A stretch of 22,245 nucleotides of DNA from an uncultured Bacteroides sp. (GCA_905198575.1 CAJKDC010000042.1:1-22245), one strand, 5' to 3'; numbered from the stretch's first letter, positions 7,345-14,798 are shown. Made by a program: numbers and translations. The notes: generated by a model from the letters alone, not told the origin.

Positions 7345-7469
7345 CGAAAGGCAAAAAAAAATAGGGGTTGCCTTTTATTTTTATTTCTTTCGTTTATTCA
7401 TTAAAAATAGGTAGCGTTTGTACATTTTGAAGCAATCTTTTGTTTCAATATGCTAGTAAACGGCTGATT

Positions 7470-7594
7470 TTGTGGAATGTGTATGTCTCATTCCTTTCCC
7501 ACCGGATGTCTCATTGTGGTTTCCGCGGGAATGCGGAATATATAACGCATTTATAGTTAAAAATAAAATATATTTACATCAAAATTGAAAGATT
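7470..7594 (+). other. Origin-like region upstream of the initiator gene
   Basis: This gap holds, in order: TTGTGGAATGTGT (7470-7482), found again at 9692-9704 just after the helicase gene; two direct copies of ATGTCTCATT (7483-7492 and 7506-7515) with a 23-bp period, about two helical turns; an inverted repeat TTCCGC/GCGGAA (7521-7526 and 7533-7538); and an A/T-rich stretch (about 7539-7582) directly before the initiator ATG. Iteron-like repeats, a palindrome and an AT-rich segment beside a replication-initiator-like gene resemble a plasmid or phage origin, or an autoregulatory operator. I found no consensus plus-strand promoter here. Confidence 0.4.
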
Positions 7595-8272
7595 ATGACT
7601 GAGGATTTTTTGTCACCAGGTAGAAAAGGCAGAATCATGCTGCCGCGTAATGTGTTGAACGCTGTATTCGAAATGGCACGGAAACATAGTTTCAGCGAGC
7701 CGCTGGCGTTTGTGTATATGCTCTGCAAGGCGAATTATGCGGATGCGACGGTGCCCGACGGAACGTTTGTGCCGCGCGGCGTGCTGTATGTTTCGAAAAC
7801 GGAGCTGCTCTGCGTATTCGACTGGTATCGCTCGAAGCTGGACCGCTTCCTGACGGTGCTGGAGCAGCGGGGTGTCCTGGAACAGGAACGCACCAGCGGG
7901 GGTTATCTGCTGCGTTTTGTGGAGTATGATGCGTTGTGCGGAATGCTGGAAGGCCGGAATTGCCGGAGGGGTGCGGCTGCTGCGCTTCCGTCGCCGGCTG
8001 TCGGCGGAGAGGCACTGCCGGATGCTGCGGACGCAACCGGTGCGGAGGGGACTGCTGTGCCTGCCTTCGAGGAGTTCTGGGAGCAGTATCACTATGTGGT
8101 GGGCCGCCAGCCGGTGGACCGTTACCTGGCGGAGAGGTGCTGGAATGCGCTCACGCCTGCCGAGCGTGTGATGGCGGTGGATGCGATCGAGGATTATTTT
8201 TTCTCGCTGAAAGAGGCGGGCTATGCGCGTACGGCGCACAATTATCTGCGTTATAAATCGTTTGTCAGATGA
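7595..8272 (+). CDS. Replication-initiator-like winged-helix protein (phage/helicase-loader type)
   Basis: 225 residues with two parts and a low-complexity linker. The N-terminal part (about 1-112) resembles the winged-helix region of phage replication initiators or replisome organisers: a helical AFVYMLCKANYADA segment, a polar turn, LYVSKTELLCVFDWYRSKLD (recognition-helix region) and a wing ending in GYLLRFVEYD. Residues 113-152 are Ala/Gly/Pro-rich. The C-terminal part (about 153-225), FEEFWEQYHYVVGRQPVDRY through HNYLRYKSFVR, resembles the tail of phage replication proteins and helicase loaders. It overlaps the DnaB-like gene (TGA at 8270-8272 just before the helicase start), indicating translational coupling. 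The likely role is to open or mark an origin and recruit the helicase; this is inference from fold and context, with no clear named family. Confidence 0.6.
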   Translation: MTEDFLSPGRKGRIMLPRNVLNAVFEMARKHSFSEPLAFVYMLCKANYADATVPDGTFVPRGVLYVSKTELLCVFDWYRSKLDRFLTVLEQRGVLEQERTSGGYLLRFVEYDALCGMLEGRNCRRGAAAALPSPAVGGEALPDAADATGAEGTAVPAFEEFWEQYHYVVGRQPVDRYLAERCWNALTPAERVMAVDAIEDYFFSLKEAGYARTAHNYLRYKSFVR

Positions 8273-8274
8273 AA

Positions 8275-8279
8275 GGAGG
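8275..8279 (+). promoter_or_regulatory. Strong Shine-Dalgarno sequence setting the helicase start at 8287
   Basis: GGAGG within AAAGGAGG lies 7 nt before the ATG at 8287. Two in-frame ATGs lie further upstream (8269 and 8281), but they fall before or only 1 nt after the motif. Strong Shine-Dalgarno sequences are uncommon in Bacteroides, so this hints at a foreign origin for the gene. Confidence 0.6.
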
Positions 8280-8286
8280 TATGGAC

Positions 8287-9648
8287 ATGAAACGGAAGGA
8301 CGGACTGGATGAGTTGGCGCTGGCTGCGGGCGGCTATGCGGATACGGAGTTGGAAATGGCGGTGCTGGGGGCTGCCATGCTGGAGCAGAAGGCGCTGCCG
8401 GTGGTGCTGGAGATGCTGGACGAGGCGTGTTTTGCCGACGAGGGGCACCGGCTGATTTTCGGGGCGCTGCGCGGCTTGTTTGCGGACGGGGCTCCGGTGG
8501 ACTTTCTTACGGTGACGGACCGCCTGCGCAGGAGCGGACGGCTGGAGGATGCAGGGGGACCGCATGGGGTGGCCCGCTTGCTGTCGGGGGTGTTTTCGGC
8601 GGCGCATCTGGAGTTTCACTGCCGTATCTTGAAGCAGCTGGCGGTGCGCAGGGCGGCTCTGCGGCTGGTGTATGGCTTGCAGGCGCAGGTGGCGGACACG
8701 GCTACGGATGTGTATGATGTGCTCGTAAAGGGGGTGCAGGGTTTTCAGCGCTTGCTGGACGGATCGGAGGTGGTGTGCAACTTGCACGACATGGACGAGG
8801 TGATGCGGCTCACACTGGAGGCGGGACTGAAGCGCAAGGCTACGGCGCACAACGGACTGACGGGGGTGGACACGGGCCTCACGGAGCTGAACCGGATTAC
8901 CGGGGGATGGCAACCGGGGACGCTGGTGTGTACGGCGGCTCGTCCGGGGGACGGCAAGACGGCGCTTGACTTGTTTTTTGCGCGGGCTGCTGCTCGGAGC
9001 GGGGTGCCGGTGGTGGTGTTCTCGATGGAGATGGGGGCGCGCGAGCTGGGCGACCGGTTGCTGCTGGGTGTTGCCGACGTGGATGTGGATCACTGGAAGG
9101 CCGGAGGGTGCACGGACAGCGAGATGGCGGAGGTGGACCGGGCGATGGAGGAGCTGCGCAGCTTGCCTATCCGGGTGGATGACACGCCGTACAACAGTGT
9201 GGACCAGTTGTGTGTGGTGGCGAAATCGCTGCATGCCAAGGGGTGTTGCGGACTGGTGGTCGTGGATTATCTGCAGTTGCTGGATGTGGCGCATCCGGGG
9301 CGTACGCGCGAGCAGGAGGTGGCGGAGTGTTGCCGCAAGCTCAAGGCGCTGGCACGGAAGCTGGCTTGTCCGGTGATTATCTCGAGTCAGCTGAACCGTC
9401 AGTCGGAGGGGATGCCGGCGCGTGTGCCGGAGTTGTCGCACTTGCGTGAGAGTGGGGCTATCGAGCAGGACTCGGACATGGTGTTGTTGCTGTATCGGCC
9501 GGAACGGGCTCGCATGCGGGTGTATGGCGACCGGAAGCTGCCTACGGAGGGTATGGTGGTGGCTATCGTGGCGAAGCATCGGAACGGGCAGACGGGGGAG
9601 GTGATTTTCCGCCACAATGATTCGATGACGCAGATGGCTGACTGGTGA
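8287..9648 (+). CDS. DnaB-type replicative DNA helicase (phage-like)
   Basis: 453 residues from the Shine-Dalgarno-supported ATG. It has the full DnaB layout: an N-terminal helical domain (about 14-110, beginning with DTELEMAVLGAAML), a linker, and a RecA-like ATPase domain from about 185. Visible motifs are TGVDTGLTELNRITGGWQPG (192-211), Walker A ARPGDGKTA (218-226), SMEM (246-249), Walker B VVVDYLQLL (324-332), SQLNRQSEG (367-375) and LSHLRESGAIEQDSD (384-398), and the terminal AKHRNGQTGEV arginine-finger region (429-439). All key catalytic residues are present, so it should unwind DNA as a hexamer. It is distinct from a typical housekeeping DnaB: its codon use is extreme, with 43 of 60 bases G or C at 9001-9060 (32 G, 11 C), far from the flanking genes. 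It partners the initiator-like gene immediately upstream. Confidence 0.92.
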   Translation: MKRKDGLDELALAAGGYADTELEMAVLGAAMLEQKALPVVLEMLDEACFADEGHRLIFGALRGLFADGAPVDFLTVTDRLRRSGRLEDAGGPHGVARLLSGVFSAAHLEFHCRILKQLAVRRAALRLVYGLQAQVADTATDVYDVLVKGVQGFQRLLDGSEVVCNLHDMDEVMRLTLEAGLKRKATAHNGLTGVDTGLTELNRITGGWQPGTLVCTAARPGDGKTALDLFFARAAARSGVPVVVFSMEMGARELGDRLLLGVADVDVDHWKAGGCTDSEMAEVDRAMEELRSLPIRVDDTPYNSVDQLCVVAKSLHAKGCCGLVVVDYLQLLDVAHPGRTREQEVAECCRKLKALARKLACPVIISSQLNRQSEGMPARVPELSHLRESGAIEQDSDMVLLLYRPERARMRVYGDRKLPTEGMVVAIVAKHRNGQTGEVIFRHNDSMTQMADW

Positions 9649-9974
9649 GTTTATAAAATGTCCTTGTGTTTTTGATTTCTTTCCCTGTGGGTTGTGGAAT
9701 GTGTCGGTACGTTTGTGGCTTATCAGATGAATGATAAACCTTGGTCATGTGAGTTACCCGCTAAAAACGTAGGGTTATTTTTTGCGGAACACAGGTATAT
9801 CCGGGTTGCTGCTGAATATTGTATTATTTAAAGGTATATATTAATAAGGTGTTTTTCCGGCTTGGGCTGGATGGGATGTAGGGACGTTATCGTCTCTTTT
9901 TTTTGTTTATAGGGGTTTGTTATAATAGAAATTGAAAGTCTGTAGTACCTATTAAGTCACACGGAGGAGTGACG
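9649..9974 (+). other. Spacer after the helicase gene with a repeat copy
   Basis: No convincing gene is visible here. The stretch contains the second copy of TTGTGGAATGTGT (9692-9704), an A/T-rich part around 9820-9850, and the helicase terminator (9880-9904). I looked for the small membrane-spanning smalltalk-type protein often found before amidases in such clusters and did not find one as a separate gene. Confidence 0.4.
9880..9904 (+). terminator. Intrinsic terminator of the initiator-helicase operon
   Basis: AGGGACG (9880-9886) pairs with CGTCTCT (9891-9897, one G-U pair) around loop TTAT, followed directly by a run of T residues to 9904. It lies about 230 bp after the helicase stop, so the transcript would have a long 3' end. 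Confidence 0.7.
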
Positions 9975-10116
9975 GTGATCTATTTTTGTGCCGTGATTAA
10001 AAATAGTTTGTTGTTTTTATTAATGATTTTTGCTTATGGGTATAAAATGGATCATCATGCGATTGTTGAAGTGTGTGTTCTGCATTTTAAGAGGTGGGAA
10101 AAGTTCCTCACGGAAA

Positions 10117-10121
10117 GGAGG
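10117..10121 (+). promoter_or_regulatory. Shine-Dalgarno sequence of the amidase gene
   Basis: GGAGG lies 6 nt upstream of the ATG at 10128. This is the reason for choosing that start over the longer in-frame reading, which begins as far upstream as 9969. A second GGAGG at 9963-9967 lies 7 nt before an in-frame GTG at 9975. Confidence 0.6.
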
Positions 10122-10127
10122 TGCAGA

Positions 10128-10577
10128 ATGAGAAAGATTGACCTGATTGTGCTGCACTGCTCGGCTACTCCGCCAGACGTGAATCTCACGGCACAGGATT
10201 TGGAGCGGGAGCACCGCAGAAGGGGATTTGACGGGTGCGGATACCACTATTATGTGCGCCGCGACGGACAAATCTGTTCGATGAGGCCGGTGGAAAAGGC
10301 CGGTGCCCACGTTCGGGGCTATAATGCAAACAGTATCGGTGTGTGTTATGATGGAGGACTGGACGCTCAGGGGCGCCCGGCAGATACGCGCACGCCTGAA
10401 CAGCGGCATTCGTTGCGGGTGCTGATACGGGTGTTGCTGAAGGATTATCCGGGCTGCCGCGTGGTAGGACATCGCGATTTGAGTCCGGACCGGAACGGCA
10501 ACGGGGTGGTGGAACCGGAGGAATGGCTGAAGGCTTGTCCGTGTTTCGATGTGTGCAGGGAACGGTTCTGGGAGTAA
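10128..10577 (+). CDS. N-acetylmuramoyl-L-alanine amidase (T7 lysozyme/Amidase_2 type)
   Basis: 149 residues of the Amidase_2/PGRP fold. It should cut the bond between N-acetylmuramic acid and L-alanine in peptidoglycan. The zinc ligands match T7 lysozyme: His10 in IVLHCSAT, His115 in VVGHRDLSPD and Cys137 in KACPCFD, with Lys135 two residues before the cysteine as in T7 (KxC) and a Tyr after GYH (41). Between them, DRNGNGVVEPEE (121-132) is an EF-hand-like DxNxNG loop, frequent in Bacteroides members and possibly calcium-binding. There is no signal peptide from this start, so release would need a holin, or the enzyme may act inside or after lysis. An alternative GTG start at 9975 would add 51 residues with a hydrophobic segment. 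The protein resembles phage endolysins and the amidases typical of HU/DUF4248 clusters. Confidence 0.9.
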   Translation: MRKIDLIVLHCSATPPDVNLTAQDLEREHRRRGFDGCGYHYYVRRDGQICSMRPVEKAGAHVRGYNANSIGVCYDGGLDAQGRPADTRTPEQRHSLRVLIRVLLKDYPGCRVVGHRDLSPDRNGNGVVEPEEWLKACPCFDVCRERFWE

Positions 10578-10589
10578 CCGGAAGGGCAT

Positions 10590-10669
10590 AAAAAAAGTGA
10601 GGCTGCCTTGTCGTCACGACAAAGTAGCCTCTAATTTTTTTAGTACTCCGTCATCACGACGTTATACTA
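10590..10669 (-). ncRNA. Second two-hairpin element, also a bidirectional terminator
   Basis: It has the same architecture as the element at 5228-5321. One hairpin pairs TAGTA (10641-10645) with TACTA (10665-10669) and, inside, CGTC (10649-10652) with GACG (10658-10661). The other is a strong hairpin pairing GAGGCT (10599-10604) with AGCCTC (10626-10631), with an inner TTGTCG/CGACAA stem. In plus-strand sense TCACGA occurs in both loops (10614-10619 and 10654-10659), again 40 nt apart. T runs flank the strong hairpin on both strands (10635-10641 on plus; complement of 10590-10596 on minus). It can therefore end both the amidase transcript and the convergent OPT transporter transcript. It might also yield a 3'-end-derived small RNA; no independent consensus promoter is visible. 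Confidence 0.55.
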
Positions 10670-10702
10670 TAGATATCTCAAATTCATATGCAATTTCGTG
10701 TT

Positions 10703-12697
10703 TTATTTTTTGTTTGGATTATTGATAATAATGCGTATTAAATAATATATTAACATTGAATACATGATTAGTGATACCAGCTGGCTCATCGGGTTTTCAA
10801 GCCATGCTGTGTTGATCAGCTTGACTCCGAAGTATTGCAGGATGGTACTTACGACACCCATCAGTGCTCCGCCGGCAATGAATCCGGAAGCGATGAGGGT
10901 ACCTTTTTCTCCGCGTGCAGCGTTGACGGCTGTGTCGGTGCTGCGGGTTGTGACGTACCAGTTGATGGCACCGCCCACAAGCAGCGGAAGGTTCAGTTCC
11001 AGCGGGATGAACATACCCAGTGCAAAGGCCAGGGCAGGTACGCCAAGCCAGGTGAGGATGAGGGCAAGTGCGGCTCCGATGCCGTAGAGCAACCACGGAG
11101 CGCCGATTCCGTTCATAAGCGGGTCGATGACGGCTGCCATGGCGTTGGCCTGTGGAGCTGCCAGCTGTCCGCTGGTGAAACCGTATGATTCATTCAGGAT
11201 CATGATGATGCCGCCTACTGTGGCTGCTGATACCAGTGTTCCGAGGAATTTCCAGCTTTCCTGGGTGCGGGGAGTGCTTCCCAGCCAGTAGCCAATCTTA
11301 AGGTCGGTGATGAAACCGCCTGCCATAGACAGTGCCGTACATACTACACCGCCCATTACCAGGGAGGCTACCATACCGCTGGCGCCTTTCAGACCTACGG
11401 CTACCATGATGACGGAAGCCAGGATGAGGGTCATAAGGGTCATGCCGGATACGGGGTTGGTACCTACGATAGCGATGGCATTGGCTGCTACGGTGGTGAA
11501 CAGGAACGCGATGCCTGCTACCAGCAGGATAGCTACCAGGGTGTGCAGGATGTTGCCTTGCATCACGTCGAAGTAGAAGAACAGCAGAATGAGCAGCAAC
11601 GTGAAGATGGATCCGAAAGTGATGAACTTCATCGACAGGTCTTTCTGTGTACGTATGACGTTGGCTTCGGTTTTCTTGCCGCCCATTTCGCGGGCTGCCA
11701 GACCTACAGCGCTTTTAATAATGCCCCATGAGCGGACGATGCCGATGATGCCGGCCATGGCGATACCGCCGATGCCGATGCTCTTGGCATACGAGCTGAA
11801 GATGGCTTCGGGACTCATCTGCGATACGGTTACGGTGATGGAAGGGTCCCATGCATTGAGTACCTGGTCGCCCCAGATGAGTGCGATGCCGGGAACGATG
11901 ATCCACCATACCAGCATAGAACCGGCACAGATAATGAAGGCATATTTCAGTCCGACGATGTATCCCAGTCCGAGTACGGCTGCGCCGGTGTTGATTTTAA
12001 ATACGAGTTTGGCTTTGTCGGCCAGCTGGATACCCCAGTCGCATACACGGCTGGTGAAGTTTTCGTTCCACCATCCGAAGGTTCCCACGATGAAGTCGTA
12101 CAGACCGCCCAGCAATCCTGCATAAAGCAGGGGTTTGGCCTGACCGCCGCCTTTCTCGCCGGATACCAGTACCTGTGTGCTGGCTGTGGCTTCGGGGAAA
12201 GGATATTCGCCGTGCTTGTCGCTTACGAAATATTTACGGAAGGGGATGAGGAACAGGATTCCCAATACACCGCCCAGCAGGGAGCTGATGAACATCTGCA
12301 TGAAGTTGACAGTCATTTCGGGATATTTCTCCTGCAGGATATAGAGGGCCGGCAGGGTGAAGATGGCTCCTGCCACGATGACGCCCGAGCAGGCTCCGAT
12401 GGACTGGATAATGACATTTTCGCCAAGTGCATTCTTTCGGTGGGTAGCGCTTGAAAGACCGACTGCTATGATGGCAATGGGGATGGCAGCTTCGAATACC
12501 TGACCTACTTTGAGGCCTAAATAGGCAGCAGCTGCCGAAAAGATTACGGCCATGATGACTCCCCAGCATACCGACCAGAGATTGGCTTCGGGATACGTCT
12601 TGCGGGGCGACATGAGTGGCTCATATTGCTCGCCCGGCTGGAGAGGACGGAAGGCGTTCTCGGATAATCCTACAGGTTTTTGATTTTCGTTTTCCAT
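10703..12697 (-). CDS. OPT-family oligopeptide transporter
   Basis: 664 residues with many hydrophobic segments (about 14-16 likely transmembrane helices) of the oligopeptide transporter (OPT/YSL) family. Family landmarks include EYPFPEATAST (164-174), the motif in which substrate-pathway prolines occur, and GTNPVSGMTL (412-421) in a later helix. The length fits bacterial OPT proteins. It probably imports oligopeptides or metal-chelate complexes across the inner membrane with protons; the substrate cannot be read from sequence. A promoter-like TACTTTTG lies 39 bp before the start. It stands alone as a unit, ending against the bidirectional terminator shared with the amidase gene. The adjacent DUF6377 gene is on the same strand, 134 bp upstream, but this gene has its own promoter element. 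Confidence 0.92.
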   Translation of the reverse strand: MENENQKPVGLSENAFRPLQPGEQYEPLMSPRKTYPEANLWSVCWGVIMAVIFSAAAAYLGLKVGQVFEAAIPIAIIAVGLSSATHRKNALGENVIIQSIGACSGVIVAGAIFTLPALYILQEKYPEMTVNFMQMFISSLLGGVLGILFLIPFRKYFVSDKHGEYPFPEATASTQVLVSGEKGGGQAKPLLYAGLLGGLYDFIVGTFGWWNENFTSRVCDWGIQLADKAKLVFKINTGAAVLGLGYIVGLKYAFIICAGSMLVWWIIVPGIALIWGDQVLNAWDPSITVTVSQMSPEAIFSSYAKSIGIGGIAMAGIIGIVRSWGIIKSAVGLAAREMGGKKTEANVIRTQKDLSMKFITFGSIFTLLLILLFFYFDVMQGNILHTLVAILLVAGIAFLFTTVAANAIAIVGTNPVSGMTLMTLILASVIMVAVGLKGASGMVASLVMGGVVCTALSMAGGFITDLKIGYWLGSTPRTQESWKFLGTLVSAATVGGIIMILNESYGFTSGQLAAPQANAMAAVIDPLMNGIGAPWLLYGIGAALALILTWLGVPALAFALGMFIPLELNLPLLVGGAINWYVTTRSTDTAVNAARGEKGTLIASGFIAGGALMGVVSTILQYFGVKLINTAWLENPMSQLVSLIMYSMLIYYLIRIIINNPNKK

Positions 12698-12735
12698 GGG
12701 CTTCGAATGATTAGGTTTATTTTTCTTGAGCGTTG

Positions 12736-12743
12736 CAAAAGTA
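12736..12743 (-). promoter_or_regulatory. -7 element of the OPT transporter gene
   Basis: TACTTTTG on the minus strand matches TAnnTTTG exactly, 38 bp upstream of the ATG at 12697. At the expected distance upstream there is TTTT rather than TTTG, so the -33 element is weak. Confidence 0.5.
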
Positions 12744-12831
12744 AAATATTATTCTAAATTATAAAAAAAATGCAAGGCTTTTTTGTGAAATCTTTTTATA
12801 TGTAGTACGCCTGTTTGGTGTGTAAAGTACG

Positions 12832-14436
12832 TTACAGGGTGGGACAGAGCTGTTTAACTTCTTCCTCGAAAGTGTCGCGGTTCCGGGCCCGGTTTCGTAC
12901 GGCTGTGCGGTAGTTGTAGATGGTTTGCGGCGAATAGAACAGCAGGGTGGCGATGCGTGAACTGTCCTTGATGCCCATGCGGATGAGGGCAAAGATGCGC
13001 AGCTCGGTGTTGAGCTGTTCGCCTTTCGGAGGATAAATCTCCTCGCCGGGACGCAGCAGGGCATTGAATTCGGTTATGAATGCGGGGTATAGAGTGAGGA
13101 ATGCGGTATCGAAGTTGACGAAGAAGCGTTTGGCATCGGCTTCGTTCATCTTCGAATTGTTCTGTTTGAGCAGGTCGTCGGCTTGCTTGGCTTTAACTTT
13201 GCGCTTGACCAGCTCCTGGTATCGGTTGAGCTTGTCGATGTAGGAAGCGCAGAGGTCGAGGAAGAGGCTGACGTACTCCTCGCGGGTGCGGTTGGTCTGG
13301 AGCAGTTCGTCGTTGAGTTGGCTCAGGCGGTGGTTGAGCTGGTTAAGCTCGCGCTTGCCGCCACGCACACGGCGGAGCTGCCGGCGGATAACGGCCAGTG
13401 AGGAGAGCAGCAGGAGGGTGAGGGCGCTGATGGAAAGGGTAGCCGCCGCCAGACGCCGGCTTTTCTCGATGTTTTCCTGCTGGTAGGCATTGACGATGGC
13501 CGGGAATTTGCGGGCTATCTCGAGCATGCGCAACCTATTATTATAAAAGGTGGCATCTTCCATGGAGTAATTCAGGTAGCGGTTGGCCTGTTCCAGTCCG
13601 CCTTTGCGGTTGCGGTAAATCAGGAGGGCCAGCTCTTGCAGGGCAAGGTTTTCCTTGAGGGGACAGACGTTGTCGGAGATGGCGGCCAGGATGAGGTAAT
13701 GCTCAAATTCCTCCAGATTTCCCTGGCGGCTGTGGGCAAAGGCCAGTCCGCAGGTGACACAGGCATACAGGCGGGTGTCGACTGTCAGTCCTTTGAGGGC
13801 ACGCTCGTAGGCTTTCCGGGCACCGGGCTGGTCGCCGGTACGGGCTTTGTATTCGCCCTGCCAGTAATAATACTTGCTGCTGCCGGGAGGGAGGACGCGC
13901 AGCAGGGAGTCGTTGTAGACGACTTCGAGTTTCCGGTAGCGGGGGGTATAGTAATCGTCGTCGGTATATTCGCTCCATACGCTGTACACCCACTCGTAGG
14001 CTTCGTAGTAGTCGGCCAGCAGGGTGCTGTCTATCCGGCTCCGCTCAATCTTCTGCAACTGATTGAGGGCCTGCGAGAAGTAGCCGGTGGTGGCCAGGAT
14101 GGTGGCACGGCTGATGGCGCAGCGGTAAAGGTCGGCTGGCTTGCCGGTGCGGAGGGCGGCATCGTGGGCGCGTCCGATATAGTATAAAGCGGAGTCGGAA
14201 CGGTAGGTGAGGTACTCCTGATAGAGCCGGTGATAGCGGGCAAAGAGGGTATCGGCAGGAAGTCCGGCGCGGATACTGGCACGGATGCTGTCGATGCGCT
14301 GTTCTTTCCGGCGGTCGGTGTCGGGGCGCTGGCTGAGGGCCTGTTCGAGCTGTTTGTACAGTTGCTTGAAATCGCGTGCACTGCCGGGAACGGCCAGCAG
14401 AAAGATACACAGCAGGAGGGAGGCGAGTTTTTTCAT
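12832..14436 (-). CDS. DUF6377 membrane-anchored TPR regulator with a C-terminal helix-turn-helix
   Basis: 534 residues. A signal peptide (about 1-20, ending GSA) precedes a periplasmic region (about 22-325) of tetratricopeptide-like helices, e.g. YFSQALNQLQKIE and GARKAYERALKG. A single transmembrane helix (about 329-350) is followed by basic residues, a coiled coil (about 355-420) and the DUF6377 region. The C-terminal LNTELRIFALIRMGIKDSSR-to-YNYRTAVRNRA segment (475-517) resembles a LuxR/GerE-type helix-turn-helix, with SPQTIYNYR as recognition helix. This architecture couples periplasmic sensing directly to DNA binding, a one-component system common in Bacteroidetes. It is divergent from the receptor/alpha-galactosidase operon, which it probably controls (inference); it is separated from OPT by a promoter, so that gene is a less likely target. 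It has its own promoter at 14480-14511. Confidence 0.85.
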   Translation of the reverse strand: MKKLASLLLCIFLLAVPGSARDFKQLYKQLEQALSQRPDTDRRKEQRIDSIRASIRAGLPADTLFARYHRLYQEYLTYRSDSALYYIGRAHDAALRTGKPADLYRCAISRATILATTGYFSQALNQLQKIERSRIDSTLLADYYEAYEWVYSVWSEYTDDDYYTPRYRKLEVVYNDSLLRVLPPGSSKYYYWQGEYKARTGDQPGARKAYERALKGLTVDTRLYACVTCGLAFAHSRQGNLEEFEHYLILAAISDNVCPLKENLALQELALLIYRNRKGGLEQANRYLNYSMEDATFYNNRLRMLEIARKFPAIVNAYQQENIEKSRRLAAATLSISALTLLLLSSLAVIRRQLRRVRGGKRELNQLNHRLSQLNDELLQTNRTREEYVSLFLDLCASYIDKLNRYQELVKRKVKAKQADDLLKQNNSKMNEADAKRFFVNFDTAFLTLYPAFITEFNALLRPGEEIYPPKGEQLNTELRIFALIRMGIKDSSRIATLLFYSPQTIYNYRTAVRNRARNRDTFEEEVKQLCPTL

Positions 14437-14479
14437 ACTATTATAATTAAAGCGTCTGTTTTTGATTTTTCCTCGTTTG

Positions 14480-14511
14480 CGAAAATAAAAAATCTACAGA
14501 AATAAAGCAAA
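14480..14511 (-). promoter_or_regulatory. Promoter of the DUF6377 regulator gene
   Basis: On the minus strand TTTG (14508-14511) is followed by a 20-nt spacer and TATTTTCG (14480-14487), one base off TAnnTTTG. It lies about 43 bp upstream of the ATG at 14436. Confidence 0.6.
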
Positions 14512-14798
14512 TATCGCCTGACTTTTTTGAGGAACTCCAAAAGTTTATATCTACTTTGACCTGAATGATGTACTTGCTATATATGCTGAATATCAATATT
14601 TTATAGTTTAAGGATACTGTACGCTGTCTACTTGAAGCCTACTTTGAGTTACAGAGTATGCGACAGCTGGCTACTTTTGCTTCCGACAAGAACGGGAAAC
14701 GGGCCGCAGGATGCAGACCATACCGGAAACAATGTTTCTTCCCCGTACATAACCTTTGGAATCAAACTCCTTAAATATAACACTTAAATATAACATTT
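14512..14798. other. Divergent intergenic region between regulator and receptor operon
   Basis: No gene is visible. A plus-strand TACTTTTG (14672-14679) matches the -7 consensus but lacks a TTTG at the usual distance (the nearest is 25 nt upstream), which fits a promoter needing an activator such as the divergent DUF6377 protein. A tandem direct repeat, ACTTAAATATAAC, occurs as CCTTAAATATAACACTTAAATATAAC just before the receptor ATG (about 14770-14795). No terminator or RNA gene is seen. Confidence 0.45.

Noticed and set aside
8251..9615. Long minus-strand open frame (454 codons) opposite the helicase
   Set aside because: His/Arg/Gln/Pro-rich translation typical of the antisense of a GC-rich gene. 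The DnaB motifs on the plus strand are unambiguous.
12759..12831. Intrinsic terminator after the DUF6377 gene
   Set aside because: Only a weak A/T hairpin (AAAAAGCcttGCATTTTT) is possible near 12765-12785; stability is too low to claim it.
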